From Gilvimarinus chinensis DSM 19667 (GTDB taxonomy: Bacteria > Pseudomonadota > Gammaproteobacteria > Pseudomonadales > Cellvibrionaceae): 64,000 bases of DNA. The notes below the pieces were generated by a model. That model ran no database searches, was not told where the DNA came from, and saw only the letters and a list, made by a program, of their open reading frames with translations. Location of the stretch: assembly GCF_000377745.1 (NCBI RefSeq), contig NZ_KB898707.1, forward strand, positions 1-64,000, read 5' to 3'. The position numbers were made by a program, and so were the translations under genes. Shown one piece after another: positions 1-8,388 of the stretch; within the stretch, counting starts at the first letter, position 1; every line of letters starts with the position of its first letter.

Positions 1-189
<189 letters not shown>

Positions 190-190
190 C

Positions 191-1339
191 ATGCAACAGC
201 AGATCACTGACCGTTTTGTATCGGTTTTCAGCAAAAATGCCACCGGCTTGTACTTCGCCCCAGGGCGGGTCAATGTGATTGGCGAACACACCGACTACAA
301 CGACGGCTTTGTGTTTCCCTGTGCGCTGGAGTTTGGCACCTACGTGGCCACCTCGGTGCGCGATGACAATGTCATACGGGTTTGCGCGGGCAACTTTGGC
401 GACGAGTACAACCAGTGGACGCTCAACGCTGATGTAACCACTGACGAAGCCTGCCTGTGGTCCAACTATCTGCGCGGTGTGTGCGCCATATTGCTGGCTC
501 AGGGCCACACATTAAAAGGCCTGGATGTCTACATCGAAGGCAATGTGCCCCGCGGTGCGGGCCTTAGCTCGTCGGCGTCTTTATCGGTTGCCTTTGCCAA
601 GGCCTTAAGCGACATCAACGACCTGGGTTTGACCGTCAGCGACCTTGCCCGCATTGCGCAATCGGCTGAAAACGATTTTGCCGGTTGTAGCTGCGGCATT
701 ATGGATCAACTGGCCTCAGCCGGCGGGAAAGAAGGACACGCGCTGCTGCTCGATTGTCGCGATCTGTCGTTTGATTTGGTGTCTATCCCCGACGAGCTGG
801 ATATTTTGATTATCGACTCGCGGGTTGAGCGCAATTTGGTGGGCAGTGAGTACAACGACCGCCGAGCCGATTGCGAGCGTGCCGCACAGGCGTTGGGTGT
901 GAGTATCCTGCGTGATGCCACGCTGGATATGTTAGAGCAAAAGCGCGAGCAGCTGGACGAGCTGGCCTACCGTCGTGCCCGTCACGTATTGACCGAAAAC
1001 GATCGTACCCAGCGCTGCGCCATTGCTCTAAGAACCGGCGATCTATCCGCGGTGTATCAAACCATGCGTGATTCGCATATCTCTATGCGCGACGACTTTG
1101 AGATTACCGTCCCCGAGATCGATTTTATCGTAGAGACGGTTGATGCTCAGTTGGATAACGATGGCGGTGTACGTATGACCGGTGGCGGCTTTGGTGGCTG
1201 TGTGGTGGCCTTGGTGCCCAACGATAAAGCACAGGCGATTGAGGCAGACGTTAAAGCAAAATACGCCCAGAAGTTTGCCAAAGAGCCCAACGTGTATCAC
1301 TGCAAAGCAAAAGACGGTGCGCGGGTACTCTACTCGTAA
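191..1339 (+). CDS. galK: galactokinase
   Basis: This 382-residue protein matches the usual galactokinase length. GHMP-kinase motifs are visible: the galactose signature GRVNVIGEHTDYNDG near residue 26, the ATP loop PRGAGLSSSASLSVA near 120, and the C-terminal motif GGGFGGCVVAL near 335. It phosphorylates D-galactose to galactose-1-phosphate for GalT. The ATG follows the galT stop by one base, which fixes the start and indicates coupling. A strong hairpin terminator lies about 50 bp after the stop. Together with galM downstream, it would consume the D-galactose half of agarose. Confidence 0.97.
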   Translation: MQQQITDRFVSVFSKNATGLYFAPGRVNVIGEHTDYNDGFVFPCALEFGTYVATSVRDDNVIRVCAGNFGDEYNQWTLNADVTTDEACLWSNYLRGVCAILLAQGHTLKGLDVYIEGNVPRGAGLSSSASLSVAFAKALSDINDLGLTVSDLARIAQSAENDFAGCSCGIMDQLASAGGKEGHALLLDCRDLSFDLVSIPDELDILIIDSRVERNLVGSEYNDRRADCERAAQALGVSILRDATLDMLEQKREQLDELAYRRARHVLTENDRTQRCAIALRTGDLSAVYQTMRDSHISMRDDFEITVPEIDFIVETVDAQLDNDGGVRMTGGGFGGCVVALVPNDKAQAIEADVKAKYAQKFAKEPNVYHCKAKDGARVLYS

Positions 1340-1390
1340 TTAATCCTGCGCCGCCAAGGCGGTGCAGCTGGTTGCGTCATAAGCCAAGCA

Positions 1391-1418
1391 AAAAAGCCAG
1401 CAAAAATGCTGGCTTTTT
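1391..1418. terminator. bidirectional intrinsic terminator between galK and the GH117 gene
   Basis: A perfect GCCAGC/GCTGGC stem closes a six-base loop (aaaaat). It is flanked by an A-tract on the left and a T-tract on the right, so it can end transcription from both sides. It sits between two convergent genes, galK (+) and the GH117 gene (-), which is where such a structure is expected. Confidence 0.85.
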
Positions 1419-1435
1419 TGTGTGATTAGCCCGGC

Positions 1436-2539
1436 TTATACGCCCGAGCCACCGGTTTGCTGGAAGGTGCCAGACTCCAGAACTTGGCGGCGGGCTTTGT
1501 ACTGACAAATGTAATTCCAGTTCCAGCTGGCATCGTACTTGTGGCACAGGCCCCACTCGATACCAGCCATAGCGTCGTCGGATTTTTCATAGCCGGGCTT
1601 ACGATACATGCCCATGGCCTCAGGGGCACCTTTAATATGAGACATAATGTCAAAGTTGACGCCGTCGTCGGCCCACTGGCAGGTATTTTTTTCGGGGCCG
1701 TCGGTGGTAAGGATGCAAGCCATGCCGTCGTTGTAGTGCCATACCGCCACCTCGTGACCGCTGTTGGTCACTGGGTTTAACGGCGACTTGGTGTAGGGTC
1801 CTAGAATGTTGTCGGCAATGGCAACCCCGTGTTTAATTTCGCGGCCGCCAAAGTTCATGCCTTCGCCCATGATCTCGCCTTTGTAGTACAGGTAGAACTG
1901 GCCTTTAAAAAACATCAGGCAAGGGTCGTGTACTTTGTGGCTGTCAAAATCGCCGCGCTCTTTCACGTGAAAGCGGTTGTCTTCGTCGCCATCCCACACG
2001 CCGTTGTCGGCAGGGCTTAAAATGGGGGCGTCAGACTTGCTCCAAGGGCCGTAAGGTGAGTCGCTGTGAGCGATGGCAATGTGTTCTTTGCTACGGTTTA
2101 GGTAAGGGGCTTGCACAACCTGATAGACGAGATAAAAACGGCCTTCGTGTTCGAGAACCTCCGGCGTGAAACAGGCGCGATCATCGTAGCGACCCTTTTC
2201 TCCGGGGACAACAGCAGGTCCTTCTTCCTTCCAGTCGTAGCCGTCTTTAGATGTGGCGTGCCAGACCTCTGTTTTGTCCCATGGGAAGACTTTATCTTCT
2301 GGGTTGTCACTGCCAAAGCCCACGGTTTCGCCTTCGCCTTTGGTGTAATAGACGTGAAACGTGCCATCAACTTGGATTACTGCGCTGGGATCGCGGCGAA
2401 TAACGCCTTCTTGATAGGCAAAATCACCGCCTAGTGGTGAAATATCGAATTCAAAGACCCAATTGGCATCGGTATTATCATACCCGCGTTCGATAGCGCG
2501 TAAGCTAGCTTTACTTAACGTAGTTTGAGAATCACTCAT
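1436..2539 (-). CDS. GH117 alpha-1,3-(3,6-anhydro)-L-galactosidase (neoagarobiose hydrolase)
   Basis: This 367-residue protein has no signal peptide, so it is likely cytoplasmic. The sequence is that of the GH117 five-bladed propeller family: [12 protein letters not shown] near the N-terminus, [42 protein letters not shown] and [12 protein letters not shown] recognise it as closely resembling the Saccharophagus neoagarobiose hydrolase. The N-terminal segment swaps between subunits in characterised dimers. Known members cleave neoagaro-oligosaccharides from the non-reducing end, releasing 3,6-anhydro-L-galactose. An AGGA ribosome site precedes the ATG. The gene is 15 bp downstream of a PfkB kinase and shares its promoter and operator at 3504. 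Confidence 0.94.
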   Translation of the reverse strand: MSDSQTTLSKASLRAIERGYDNTDANWVFEFDISPLGGDFAYQEGVIRRDPSAVIQVDGTFHVYYTKGEGETVGFGSDNPEDKVFPWDKTEVWHATSKDGYDWKEEGPAVVPGEKGRYDDRACFTPEVLEHEGRFYLVYQVVQAPYLNRSKEHIAIAHSDSPYGPWSKSDAPILSPADNGVWDGDEDNRFHVKERGDFDSHKVHDPCLMFFKGQFYLYYKGEIMGEGMNFGGREIKHGVAIADNILGPYTKSPLNPVTNSGHEVAVWHYNDGMACILTTDGPEKNTCQWADDGVNFDIMSHIKGAPEAMGMYRKPGYEKSDDAMAGIEWGLCHKYDASWNWNYICQYKARRQVLESGTFQQTGGSGV

Positions 2540-2554
2540 AGAAAATCCTGCTGA

Positions 2555-3475
2555 TTAACCATAGATGGCTTTGGGAATACGAAATTTGTTTTTAGGGATT
2601 ATAGCGCCTTGATGCAAAAGCACTTGAGAAGATACCTCACAAGCGTATGCGATCGCTTGTTCAGCGCTATCGCCCTGTAATCGACGCGCGAGAAACCCTG
2701 CAGCGAATGAGTCGCCAGCGGCCGTTGCGTCAATCACCTGTTTTACGGGGACAACCTTAAACTGACCCTGTCCCTCTTTGCTGGCATAATGAATATTTCG
2801 GCTGCCGTCTTTTACGACAATATCTGTGCAGCCTAAGCCCTTAAGCCAGGTGATAGCTTGCTCTGGTTGTGAGTAACCGTATAGCGTGTGTAAATCATCC
2901 ATTCCGGGCAATGCGATGTCACTGAGAGCGAAGATTTTCCGATAACATTTTTTAGCGACTTCGGGGCAGTTCCATAATTTGGGGCGGTGGTTGGGATCAA
3001 AGACAACCACAGTACCATATTGTTTCCAAGTAGAAATTTGTGTAATCAACAACTCACGATCCGTTTCATCTAAAATCGCAAGACTGATACCGCTTAGATA
3101 AAATACGTCGGGCCTGGGTAGTTGTTTGGGTGGACTGAGCTTTAAGCAATGCTTAGCGGCTGAGTCATCACGCCAATACAGAAATTCGCGCTCGCCGGAT
3201 TCATCATTGCGAATGACATAGAGCCCTAGCATTTTGTCTGGATGGCGAGCTATCAACTGTGTGTTGACGTTCTCATTATGGAGTGCTTTGGTAAGTTGAG
3301 TGCTGAAAGGATCTCTGCCAACAGCGGTGTACATGTTGATGGTCAACTTTGAAGCTAAGCGAGACAGGTAAGTGGCCACACTGTAAACATCCCCCGCATA
3401 ACTTTGTTGAAACTGGGAGGCTGAGGAGCTCGACAGCTCCAACATGCATTCGCCAAACACGGTGATTTCCATCAT
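2555..3475 (-). CDS. PfkB-family sugar kinase, probable 2-keto-3-deoxygluconate/galactonate kinase
   Basis: This is a ribokinase-fold carbohydrate kinase of about 306 residues. The N-terminus MEITVFGECMLEL and the C-terminal ATP/anion-hole motif DATAAGDSFAAGFLA are diagnostic for PfkB. It is more similar to the kinase at 32207 (FGECMLEL, SGISLAILDETDRELL) than to the one at 17308. Family knowledge and context suggest phosphorylation of KDG or KDGal, but substrate is inferred. I start it at the ATG at 3475 (or 3472). The longer frame would begin at a TTG inside the operator palindrome, which is unlikely. It is followed by the GH117 gene in the same operon. Confidence 0.8.
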   Translation of the reverse strand: MMEITVFGECMLELSSSSASQFQQSYAGDVYSVATYLSRLASKLTINMYTAVGRDPFSTQLTKALHNENVNTQLIARHPDKMLGLYVIRNDESGEREFLYWRDDSAAKHCLKLSPPKQLPRPDVFYLSGISLAILDETDRELLITQISTWKQYGTVVVFDPNHRPKLWNCPEVAKKCYRKIFALSDIALPGMDDLHTLYGYSQPEQAITWLKGLGCTDIVVKDGSRNIHYASKEGQGQFKVVPVKQVIDATAAGDSFAAGFLARRLQGDSAEQAIAYACEVSSQVLLHQGAIIPKNKFRIPKAIYG

Positions 3476-3503
3476 ATCTGTACCATTTAAAACCAATCGT
3501 CTT

Positions 3504-3515
3504 ATTGTATACAAT
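3504..3515. promoter_or_regulatory. operator palindrome ATTGTATACAAT upstream of kinase-GH117 operon
   Basis: A perfect 12-bp palindrome lies about 30 bp upstream of the kinase start. The same 12-mer occurs at 11326 and 14312, with variants at 21432 and 21454. All are in leader regions of agar-locus operons. Such short TTGTATACAA palindromes are typical of FadR/FCD-type GntR regulators. The likely binder is the regulator encoded at 20750-21412. Confidence 0.75.
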
Positions 3516-3556
3516 TAACTGTTGACATGCGAGTTGAAGTTTTGCAAACTGAAGCT

Positions 3557-3736
3557 GTAGTTACTTGTCGGCGTGAAGAAACATTATGGGCACCTGGTTT
3601 CTTTGCGTTCTAAACTACCGATTAGTCGTGGAGTTATGGGCTCTCCTCACTGAAGCGACTAATTGAAGCAGATGCTTGTTTACGTGAGCACATTTCGTTG
3701 AGGCCACAGTTTGCTCAGAAGCTGTGGCCTTTTTTT
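3557..3736 (+). ncRNA. candidate structured RNA (sRNA or attenuator leader of galM)
   Basis: Three successive hairpins are readable on the plus strand. Hairpin 1 pairs AAGAAAC (3576-3582) with GTTTCTT (3597-3603). Hairpin 2 pairs ATTAGTCG (3621-3628) with CGACTAAT (3656-3663), with an inner GGAG/CTCC stem. Hairpin 3 is an intrinsic terminator (3701-3736). The loops of hairpins 1 and 2 share the heptamer TTATGGG. A TTGACA box at 3522-3527 precedes the structure; a weak -10-like CAAACT follows 17 bp later. No ORF covers the segment. It could be a free small RNA or a terminated leader of galM, whose ATG is 72 bp downstream. I know no matching RNA family. Confidence 0.5.
3701..3736 (+). terminator. 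intrinsic terminator upstream of galM
   Basis: A perfect nine-base-pair stem (AGGCCACAG / CTGTGGCCT) with a 12-base loop is followed by seven Ts. It is oriented plus and lies 72 bp before galM, with no plus-strand protein gene ending upstream of it. This is why the preceding 150 bp are read as an RNA gene or an attenuated leader. Confidence 0.85.
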
Positions 3737-3808
3737 ATTCCTATGGAATAAGGCTGGAACTCCTCAGTAAGACAATGTTAAATAAGCACCGATAACAAGA
3801 GGTGCAAA

Positions 3809-4852
3809 ATGGAAAAAAGTTTTTACGGTAAATTACCTTGCGGTGCTAAGGTGCATGAGTACACGTTGAGTAATGCCAACGGCATGAAAGTTAGCATTAT
3901 TGATTACGGAGCTATCATCACTGGAATTTATGCGCCCAAGGACAATGCAAAGACTGTTAATTTGGTGCTTGGCTACGATAGCCTGGAAGGTTATCTCAAA
4001 GGCAGTTCCTACCTGGGGGCTGTGGTGGGCCGAGTGGCCAATCGGATTGCTTCAGGGGGTTTTTCAATTCAGGGTAACCGCTACCAATTAGAGGTGAATA
4101 ACGGCCCCAATCATTTGCACGGTGGTTTGTGTGGCTTTGATAAAAAACTCTGGCAAGCACAATATTCCAGCTCGCAATCTCAACAACTACGTTTAGCTTT
4201 GGTCAGCGAAGAAGGGGATCAAGGGTATCCGGGTCATTTGGCGGTCGAGGTGGTTTATACTTTTAATGATAATAATGAGCTTCGGATAGACTACCGTGGC
4301 GAATGCACTAAAGCGGCGACGCCGGTCAATTTAACTCAGCACAGTTATTTTAACCTGGGCGGCGCAGGTACTATTGGTCGCCACGAGTTACAAGTATTTG
4401 CACAGCGCTATACGCCCATTAACGGCAATGGCATTCCGTTGGGGTATCTGGCGGATGTAGCGGGGCGGCCCCTGGATTTTCGCCAAGCGCGAAAGCTGAA
4501 TGAAGTGCTTAACCTCGGCGACTCGGAAGTTCAAGAGGCTGGAGGCGTCGATCACAATTTTGTCATCGACCAAGATACGTCCAATAAACTGGCCCCGGTA
4601 GCGATATTGACGGACCCCGACACTGGTCGACGGATGAGGGTATTCTCCACTCAGCCGGGGGTTCAGGTTTATACGGGAAATTTTTTACACCAGGACGCGG
4701 CCGCGTCGTTACAAGCTTTTCCCCGTTATGGAGCGGTTTGTCTGGAGTGCCAGGGTTTTCCCGATGCGGTCAATCACCCGGACTTTCCATCGGTGGTGGT
4801 ACAACCCGGGCAGACCTATCGTGAGACAACCCTGTATCGCTTTGAGGTATAA
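3809..4852 (+). CDS. galM: aldose 1-epimerase (mutarotase)
   Basis: This 347-residue cytoplasmic protein has the standard GalM length. The catalytic histidine and glutamate motifs are present: NHLHGG near residue 104, TQHSYFNLGG near 177, GVDHNFV near 250 and LECQGFPDAVNHPDFPS near 312. It interconverts the alpha and beta anomers of galactose or glucose, supplying the alpha form to galactokinase. AGAGGTG precedes the ATG as ribosome site. It stands alone on the plus strand between two minus-strand agar operons and is preceded by a terminator-ended structured RNA. No clear terminator is seen in the 143 bp separating it from the convergent lactonase gene. Confidence 0.95.
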   Translation: MEKSFYGKLPCGAKVHEYTLSNANGMKVSIIDYGAIITGIYAPKDNAKTVNLVLGYDSLEGYLKGSSYLGAVVGRVANRIASGGFSIQGNRYQLEVNNGPNHLHGGLCGFDKKLWQAQYSSSQSQQLRLALVSEEGDQGYPGHLAVEVVYTFNDNNELRIDYRGECTKAATPVNLTQHSYFNLGGAGTIGRHELQVFAQRYTPINGNGIPLGYLADVAGRPLDFRQARKLNEVLNLGDSEVQEAGGVDHNFVIDQDTSNKLAPVAILTDPDTGRRMRVFSTQPGVQVYTGNFLHQDAAASLQAFPRYGAVCLECQGFPDAVNHPDFPSVVVQPGQTYRETTLYRFEV

Positions 4853-4995
4853 GCTGGGTGTCGTCGATAACTAACCTCGGCGGTAAATAAGAACCAGTGC
4901 AGTGTCTTGTGGGCGCTACTTGCAAGTGTGCATTTTAACTCGACAATTAAATTTGCCAGTTTGATCGCCACCTGAAAGCAGCACTCGAAATCAAG

Positions 4996-6009
4996 CTAAG
5001 GTTTTAACTTCAAACGTAAAAGCGCATCGTGGGCGGTGATGTACAGATGCTGCTCGCGGCCATCAAGAGCGCAGTTGGCGGTCAGCCTTCCGGTGTGAAT
5101 TATCGCTAGAAGTTCAGCCTGCTCGGTGAACACCCAAACGCCCCCTGGACCTGTGGCAAAAATGGTGCCGTCACGAGCGACGGCCATGCCATCGGGAACA
5201 CCTGGGCCGAGATTACGCACTTGACGTGCATCAAAAAATACTCGCTTATTATCCAGCCCGCCACTGCTGTTAATGTCGTAGGCTAGCCATACGGGTTCGT
5301 CTTTGTCTGACACTGCGACGATCAAAGTCTGCTCGTCGTTAACTAGGGCGATGCCATTGGGCGCTGCTACCGCATTGTCCAGCAATGTCAGTGTGCCATC
5401 ACTTTCCAAGGCAAAAATACCGTTAAACTCCAGTTCGCGTCGCGGATCACTATTACCTTCGGCCAGCCCATAAGGAGGGTCAGTGAAGTACAATCGGCCT
5501 TTGCTGTCCAGTACCGCATCATTAGGGCTGTTTAGGCGCTTGCCCTGATAGCGCTGCGCCAGTGGTTTAAAATGCGCGGCGGGTGCTTGCAAAGGCGCTT
5601 GCATGACGGCCACGCGGCGGTCACCCTGTTGCAAGGCAATAAGTTCTCCTGAGTGTGAGAGCAGCAGGCCGTTAGAGCCTCCTTTGTCGTCTGAAGGGGT
5701 GAGACCGGTAGCCCCTGAAGGTTGAAGGTATAACTCAGTACCCTTACCCGGTGTATACTTTTCAATCAAGTTGTTCGGTATGTCGGAGAACAGCAAATAG
5801 CCATCGTCTATCCAAAGTGGCCCCTCTGTCCAAGCATAGCCCGTGGCGAGCACTTCGATTTTGGCGTTCGGATTAATTCGCTTCAGGGCGCTCGGGTCGT
5901 AGATAGTGATATCGGCGTATTTTTCAATTGTGGCGGGAGCCACATGCTCAGGCGTGCTGGTGCATGCGGTGAACAGGCATGCGAATGCGACATAAAACAA
6001 AATCTTCAT
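4996..6009 (-). CDS. SMP-30/gluconolactonase-family lipoprotein
   Basis: The protein is about 337 residues. It starts with MKILFYVAFACLFTAC, a lipoprotein signal with the lipid-anchored cysteine at the end of the stretch. The body is an SMP-30/gluconolactonase beta-propeller: ATGYAWTEGPLWIDDGYLLFSDI, RLNSPNDAVLDSKGRLYFTDPPYGL and GVPDGMAVARDGTIFATGPGGVWVF. These residues supply the metal-binding Glu, Asn and Asp. Family members hydrolyse sugar-acid lactones. A periplasmic aldonolactonase role is inferred; the substrate is unknown. The chosen ATG overlaps the sapC stop as ATGA, giving strong coupling; the frame extends nine codons further upstream without support. Confidence 0.85.
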   Translation of the reverse strand: MKILFYVAFACLFTACTSTPEHVAPATIEKYADITIYDPSALKRINPNAKIEVLATGYAWTEGPLWIDDGYLLFSDIPNNLIEKYTPGKGTELYLQPSGATGLTPSDDKGGSNGLLLSHSGELIALQQGDRRVAVMQAPLQAPAAHFKPLAQRYQGKRLNSPNDAVLDSKGRLYFTDPPYGLAEGNSDPRRELEFNGIFALESDGTLTLLDNAVAAPNGIALVNDEQTLIVAVSDKDEPVWLAYDINSSGGLDNKRVFFDARQVRNLGPGVPDGMAVARDGTIFATGPGGVWVFTEQAELLAIIHTGRLTANCALDGREQHLYITAHDALLRLKLKP

Positions 6010-6722
6010 TGCGAGGGCTCCTGCGCGTTTTTCCAATCCACTAATTTGCGAATATGCCCCAGCGATGCCAGTAGATAGTGGCAGGCGTTTAAATAGCCTC
6101 GCTCGTGCACTGTTTGCAGGTTTTTTCCCTGTAGTGCGCTGAGTTTTTCTGCACTGACACTATACAGGCCCTGATAAGTTTGCTTTTGACCGCTGGCGAA
6201 GGCGATATCGAGCTTTATTGGTTCCAGCAGCGCAAGCTCGGTTAGTGTTTGAACAAAAGCCTGGGAGGCTTGTATACCGCCCATAAGTGCTCCCAGTAGC
6301 TGCTGAGTATTTTGCAAATATTGGCTGTTCGTGCCATCAGTGTTAAACAGCGGTTCGCCTTGTTCTTTGTTTACTCGTGCGCTGTCCAAATCTATGAGCA
6401 GGTTGCCGCGGCCTTGCTGGTTTTGTGCAGTAACCGAAACAAATGGTTGTCGGCGAATGTGCAGTGGTATGTAAGACGCGCGCCACTGATCTTGTTGTAG
6501 ATATAGGTTTTCGTTATTTTCAAAGCCAAGCAGGGCGTAGAGGCCAAAGTGACCGGTTTGTTCATCCTTCATTAAAGCGCAGGGGTAGTCTAGCACCAGA
6601 GACTGAAGCTCGGTTGCGACTATCGGAGTCAGGTGAACATTTTCTCCGTACTCTTTGCCGTGGTGGGTGATTATACGCAGTTCGCTGTGTTGATCTTTGT
6701 CTAAAGGAACTAGATTCGTCAC
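6006..6722 (-). CDS. SapC-family protein
   Basis: This 238-residue protein resembles the SapC family (named from Caulobacter/Campylobacter S-layer-associated proteins): N-terminal LVPLDKDQHSELRI, then HVTPIVATEL-like, YPCALMKDEQTGHFGLYALLGFENNENLYL, and FVSV near residue 95. It has no signal peptide or membrane segment. The biochemical role of the family is not established. SapC genes recur beside TonB-dependent receptors and tryptophan-halogenase-like flavoproteins in polysaccharide loci, as here. It lies 20 bp downstream of the halogenase and overlaps the lactonase start by four bases, so the three form one operon. Confidence 0.8.
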   Translation of the reverse strand: MTNLVPLDKDQHSELRIITHHGKEYGENVHLTPIVATELQSLVLDYPCALMKDEQTGHFGLYALLGFENNENLYLQQDQWRASYIPLHIRRQPFVSVTAQNQQGRGNLLIDLDSARVNKEQGEPLFNTDGTNSQYLQNTQQLLGALMGGIQASQAFVQTLTELALLEPIKLDIAFASGQKQTYQGLYSVSAEKLSALQGKNLQTVHERGYLNACHYLLASLGHIRKLVDWKNAQEPSQ

Positions 6723-6742
6723 GAAAGTCTCCTGATGTGTTG

Positions 6743-8296
6743 TTATACCGTTGCCAGACCATGGCGGTAAATTTTATTAATTAGCTCGCGATTGCCCGGG
6801 AGAACAGATGCGAGTTTTTGTGTCATCTCAATATTTTTGGCAAAGGCTTGTTTGGCCAGTTGTTTTTGTTGCGCCGACAGGCCAGCGGGGTGGGCTTGGG
6901 TGTGAAACCCCATGCCGTAGAGTACGTACTGATAGCTGGCCGCCGGGAAGACCTCTGTGGCATGGTCAAAATCGTTATCCCAGGGTGGGTGATAGCGCCA
7001 TAGCTCAATCAGTTCGTGTAGGCTATCGGGAATGCTAACAGGGTCACGATTATCAATCCAGAAGTCATTGTCGTCGCGCACTGTGAGCATATAGTGCAGC
7101 TTGAGAAAGTCGATAATGCGCTCCCAGCGATAGTGAAATGTCCGGTTAAATCGCCTCGCGACGGTATCCATAACGGCTCGATTAGCCGGTAGTTGGCTGG
7201 CAATAAAGTCCGCAGAAATTTCCACGAGTACTAACGCCGACGCCTCGAGTGGTTCGAGAAATCCGGCAGACAAACCCACAGCGACACAGTTCTTGTGCCA
7301 GAATTTTTCGCGGTGGCCGGGCGTAATCGGTATTTCCCGTACGCTTAAATTATCCAGCTTGTGGCCTGTCTGTGCGGCGTACTCGGCGAGCTCACGATAA
7401 GCGCTGTCGCGGTCGGTATAACGGCTGGCAAAAACATGCCCAACACCACGTCTCGACGCTAAACCAATGTCCCAAATCCAGCCAGCGCTCTGTGCGGTGG
7501 AAATGGTGTGCGAGGCAATTTCGGTATCGGGCTGCTGATAAGGGAGATGAACTGCCAAAGCTGTATCGGCAAATAAAATGTCGCTGCAGGATTTAAATGG
7601 TATTTGATAGTGCTCCCCCAACAATTTTGACTTGAAGCCTGTGCAGTCAATGAATAAATCCGCCGCTAGTTCAGCGCCAGACTCTGTTAGCAAAGCACTT
7701 ATGTCGCCATTGTTAGCAGTTTTAATGCCCACGACTTCATCGAGTATGTGCTGCACACCGAGAGTCTCGGTACAGTGTCGTGTTAAAAAGTTGGAGAAAG
7801 CTCCGGCATCCAGGTGGTAGGCGTAATTGGCTAGCCCTTGATACTCGGGGGTAGTAATCATTTTAGGGGCCAGAGAGCGTTCGCATAGTGCATCTTGCGG
7901 GCACACGGCCTGTGAAAAACTGGTACCTCTGGGTTGTACTTGCCAATGAGGTGCGAGATTAATATGGTTAAACCCCTGCGGCAAAATCAGTGGATGATAG
8001 TAAGCATCTTCTGTTTTGCCTGTATGCCAGCGCGCGAATTTGGCACCTTGTTTAAAGGATACGTGGCATTCGCGGATAAAATCGGTTTCGCGCACGCCCA
8101 TTTTCTTTAGTGTATTGCGCATAGTTGGCCAGGTTCCCTCACCGACGCCGACGATGGGGATATTGGGTGATTCAATTAAGGTGACTTTCACCGGCTTTTC
8201 TTGGGTAGCGTTCAGGCGCGCGGCGATGACTCCGGCGCTAAGCCAACCGGCTGTCCCACCACCGACAATGACAATAGATTGAATAGGCTGCTGCAT
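6743..8296 (-). CDS. tryptophan-halogenase-family flavoprotein
   Basis: This 517-residue protein begins with the FAD-binding Rossmann motif IVIVGGGTAGWLSAGVIAARL. It retains the conserved lysine region SFKQGAKFARW near residue 85 and the GVGEGTWPTM motif near 52. The halogenase WxWxIP motif appears as GWIWDIGL, so the proline is replaced. Its partner halogenases chlorinate or brominate tryptophan using FADH2. Members sitting next to TBDRs and SapC in polysaccharide loci have no proven substrate, so 'halogenase' is a family label here. A terminator separates it from the upstream TBDR, so expression probably depends on read-through or a weak promoter in about 40 bp. Confidence 0.85.
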   Translation of the reverse strand: MQQPIQSIVIVGGGTAGWLSAGVIAARLNATQEKPVKVTLIESPNIPIVGVGEGTWPTMRNTLKKMGVRETDFIRECHVSFKQGAKFARWHTGKTEDAYYHPLILPQGFNHINLAPHWQVQPRGTSFSQAVCPQDALCERSLAPKMITTPEYQGLANYAYHLDAGAFSNFLTRHCTETLGVQHILDEVVGIKTANNGDISALLTESGAELAADLFIDCTGFKSKLLGEHYQIPFKSCSDILFADTALAVHLPYQQPDTEIASHTISTAQSAGWIWDIGLASRRGVGHVFASRYTDRDSAYRELAEYAAQTGHKLDNLSVREIPITPGHREKFWHKNCVAVGLSAGFLEPLEASALVLVEISADFIASQLPANRAVMDTVARRFNRTFHYRWERIIDFLKLHYMLTVRDDNDFWIDNRDPVSIPDSLHELIELWRYHPPWDNDFDHATEVFPAASYQYVLYGMGFHTQAHPAGLSAQQKQLAKQAFAKNIEMTQKLASVLPGNRELINKIYRHGLATV

Positions 8297-8333
8297 AATT
8301 ACGGATGTTGTTATTGTGATTTAATCATAAAGC

Positions 8334-8362
8334 AAAAGGCCGGTACTGGGTACCGGCCTTTT
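8334..8362 (-). terminator. intrinsic terminator after the first agar TBDR
   Basis: A perfect GGCCGGTAC / GTACCGGCC stem with a three-base loop is bracketed by AAAA and TTTT. It lies 27 bp past the TBDR stop and before the halogenase start. It is symmetrical but only minus-strand transcripts reach it. It would leave the halogenase-sapC-lactonase genes at lower expression than the receptor. Confidence 0.85.
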
Positions 8363-8388
8363 GTTCTTCCAGGGTAACCCAGCTTTCC

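Noticed and set aside
3476-3514. Upstream start (TTG) for the kinase at 2555
   Set aside because: The TTG lies inside the operator palindrome, and the family N-terminus begins at the ATG pair at 3472-3475.
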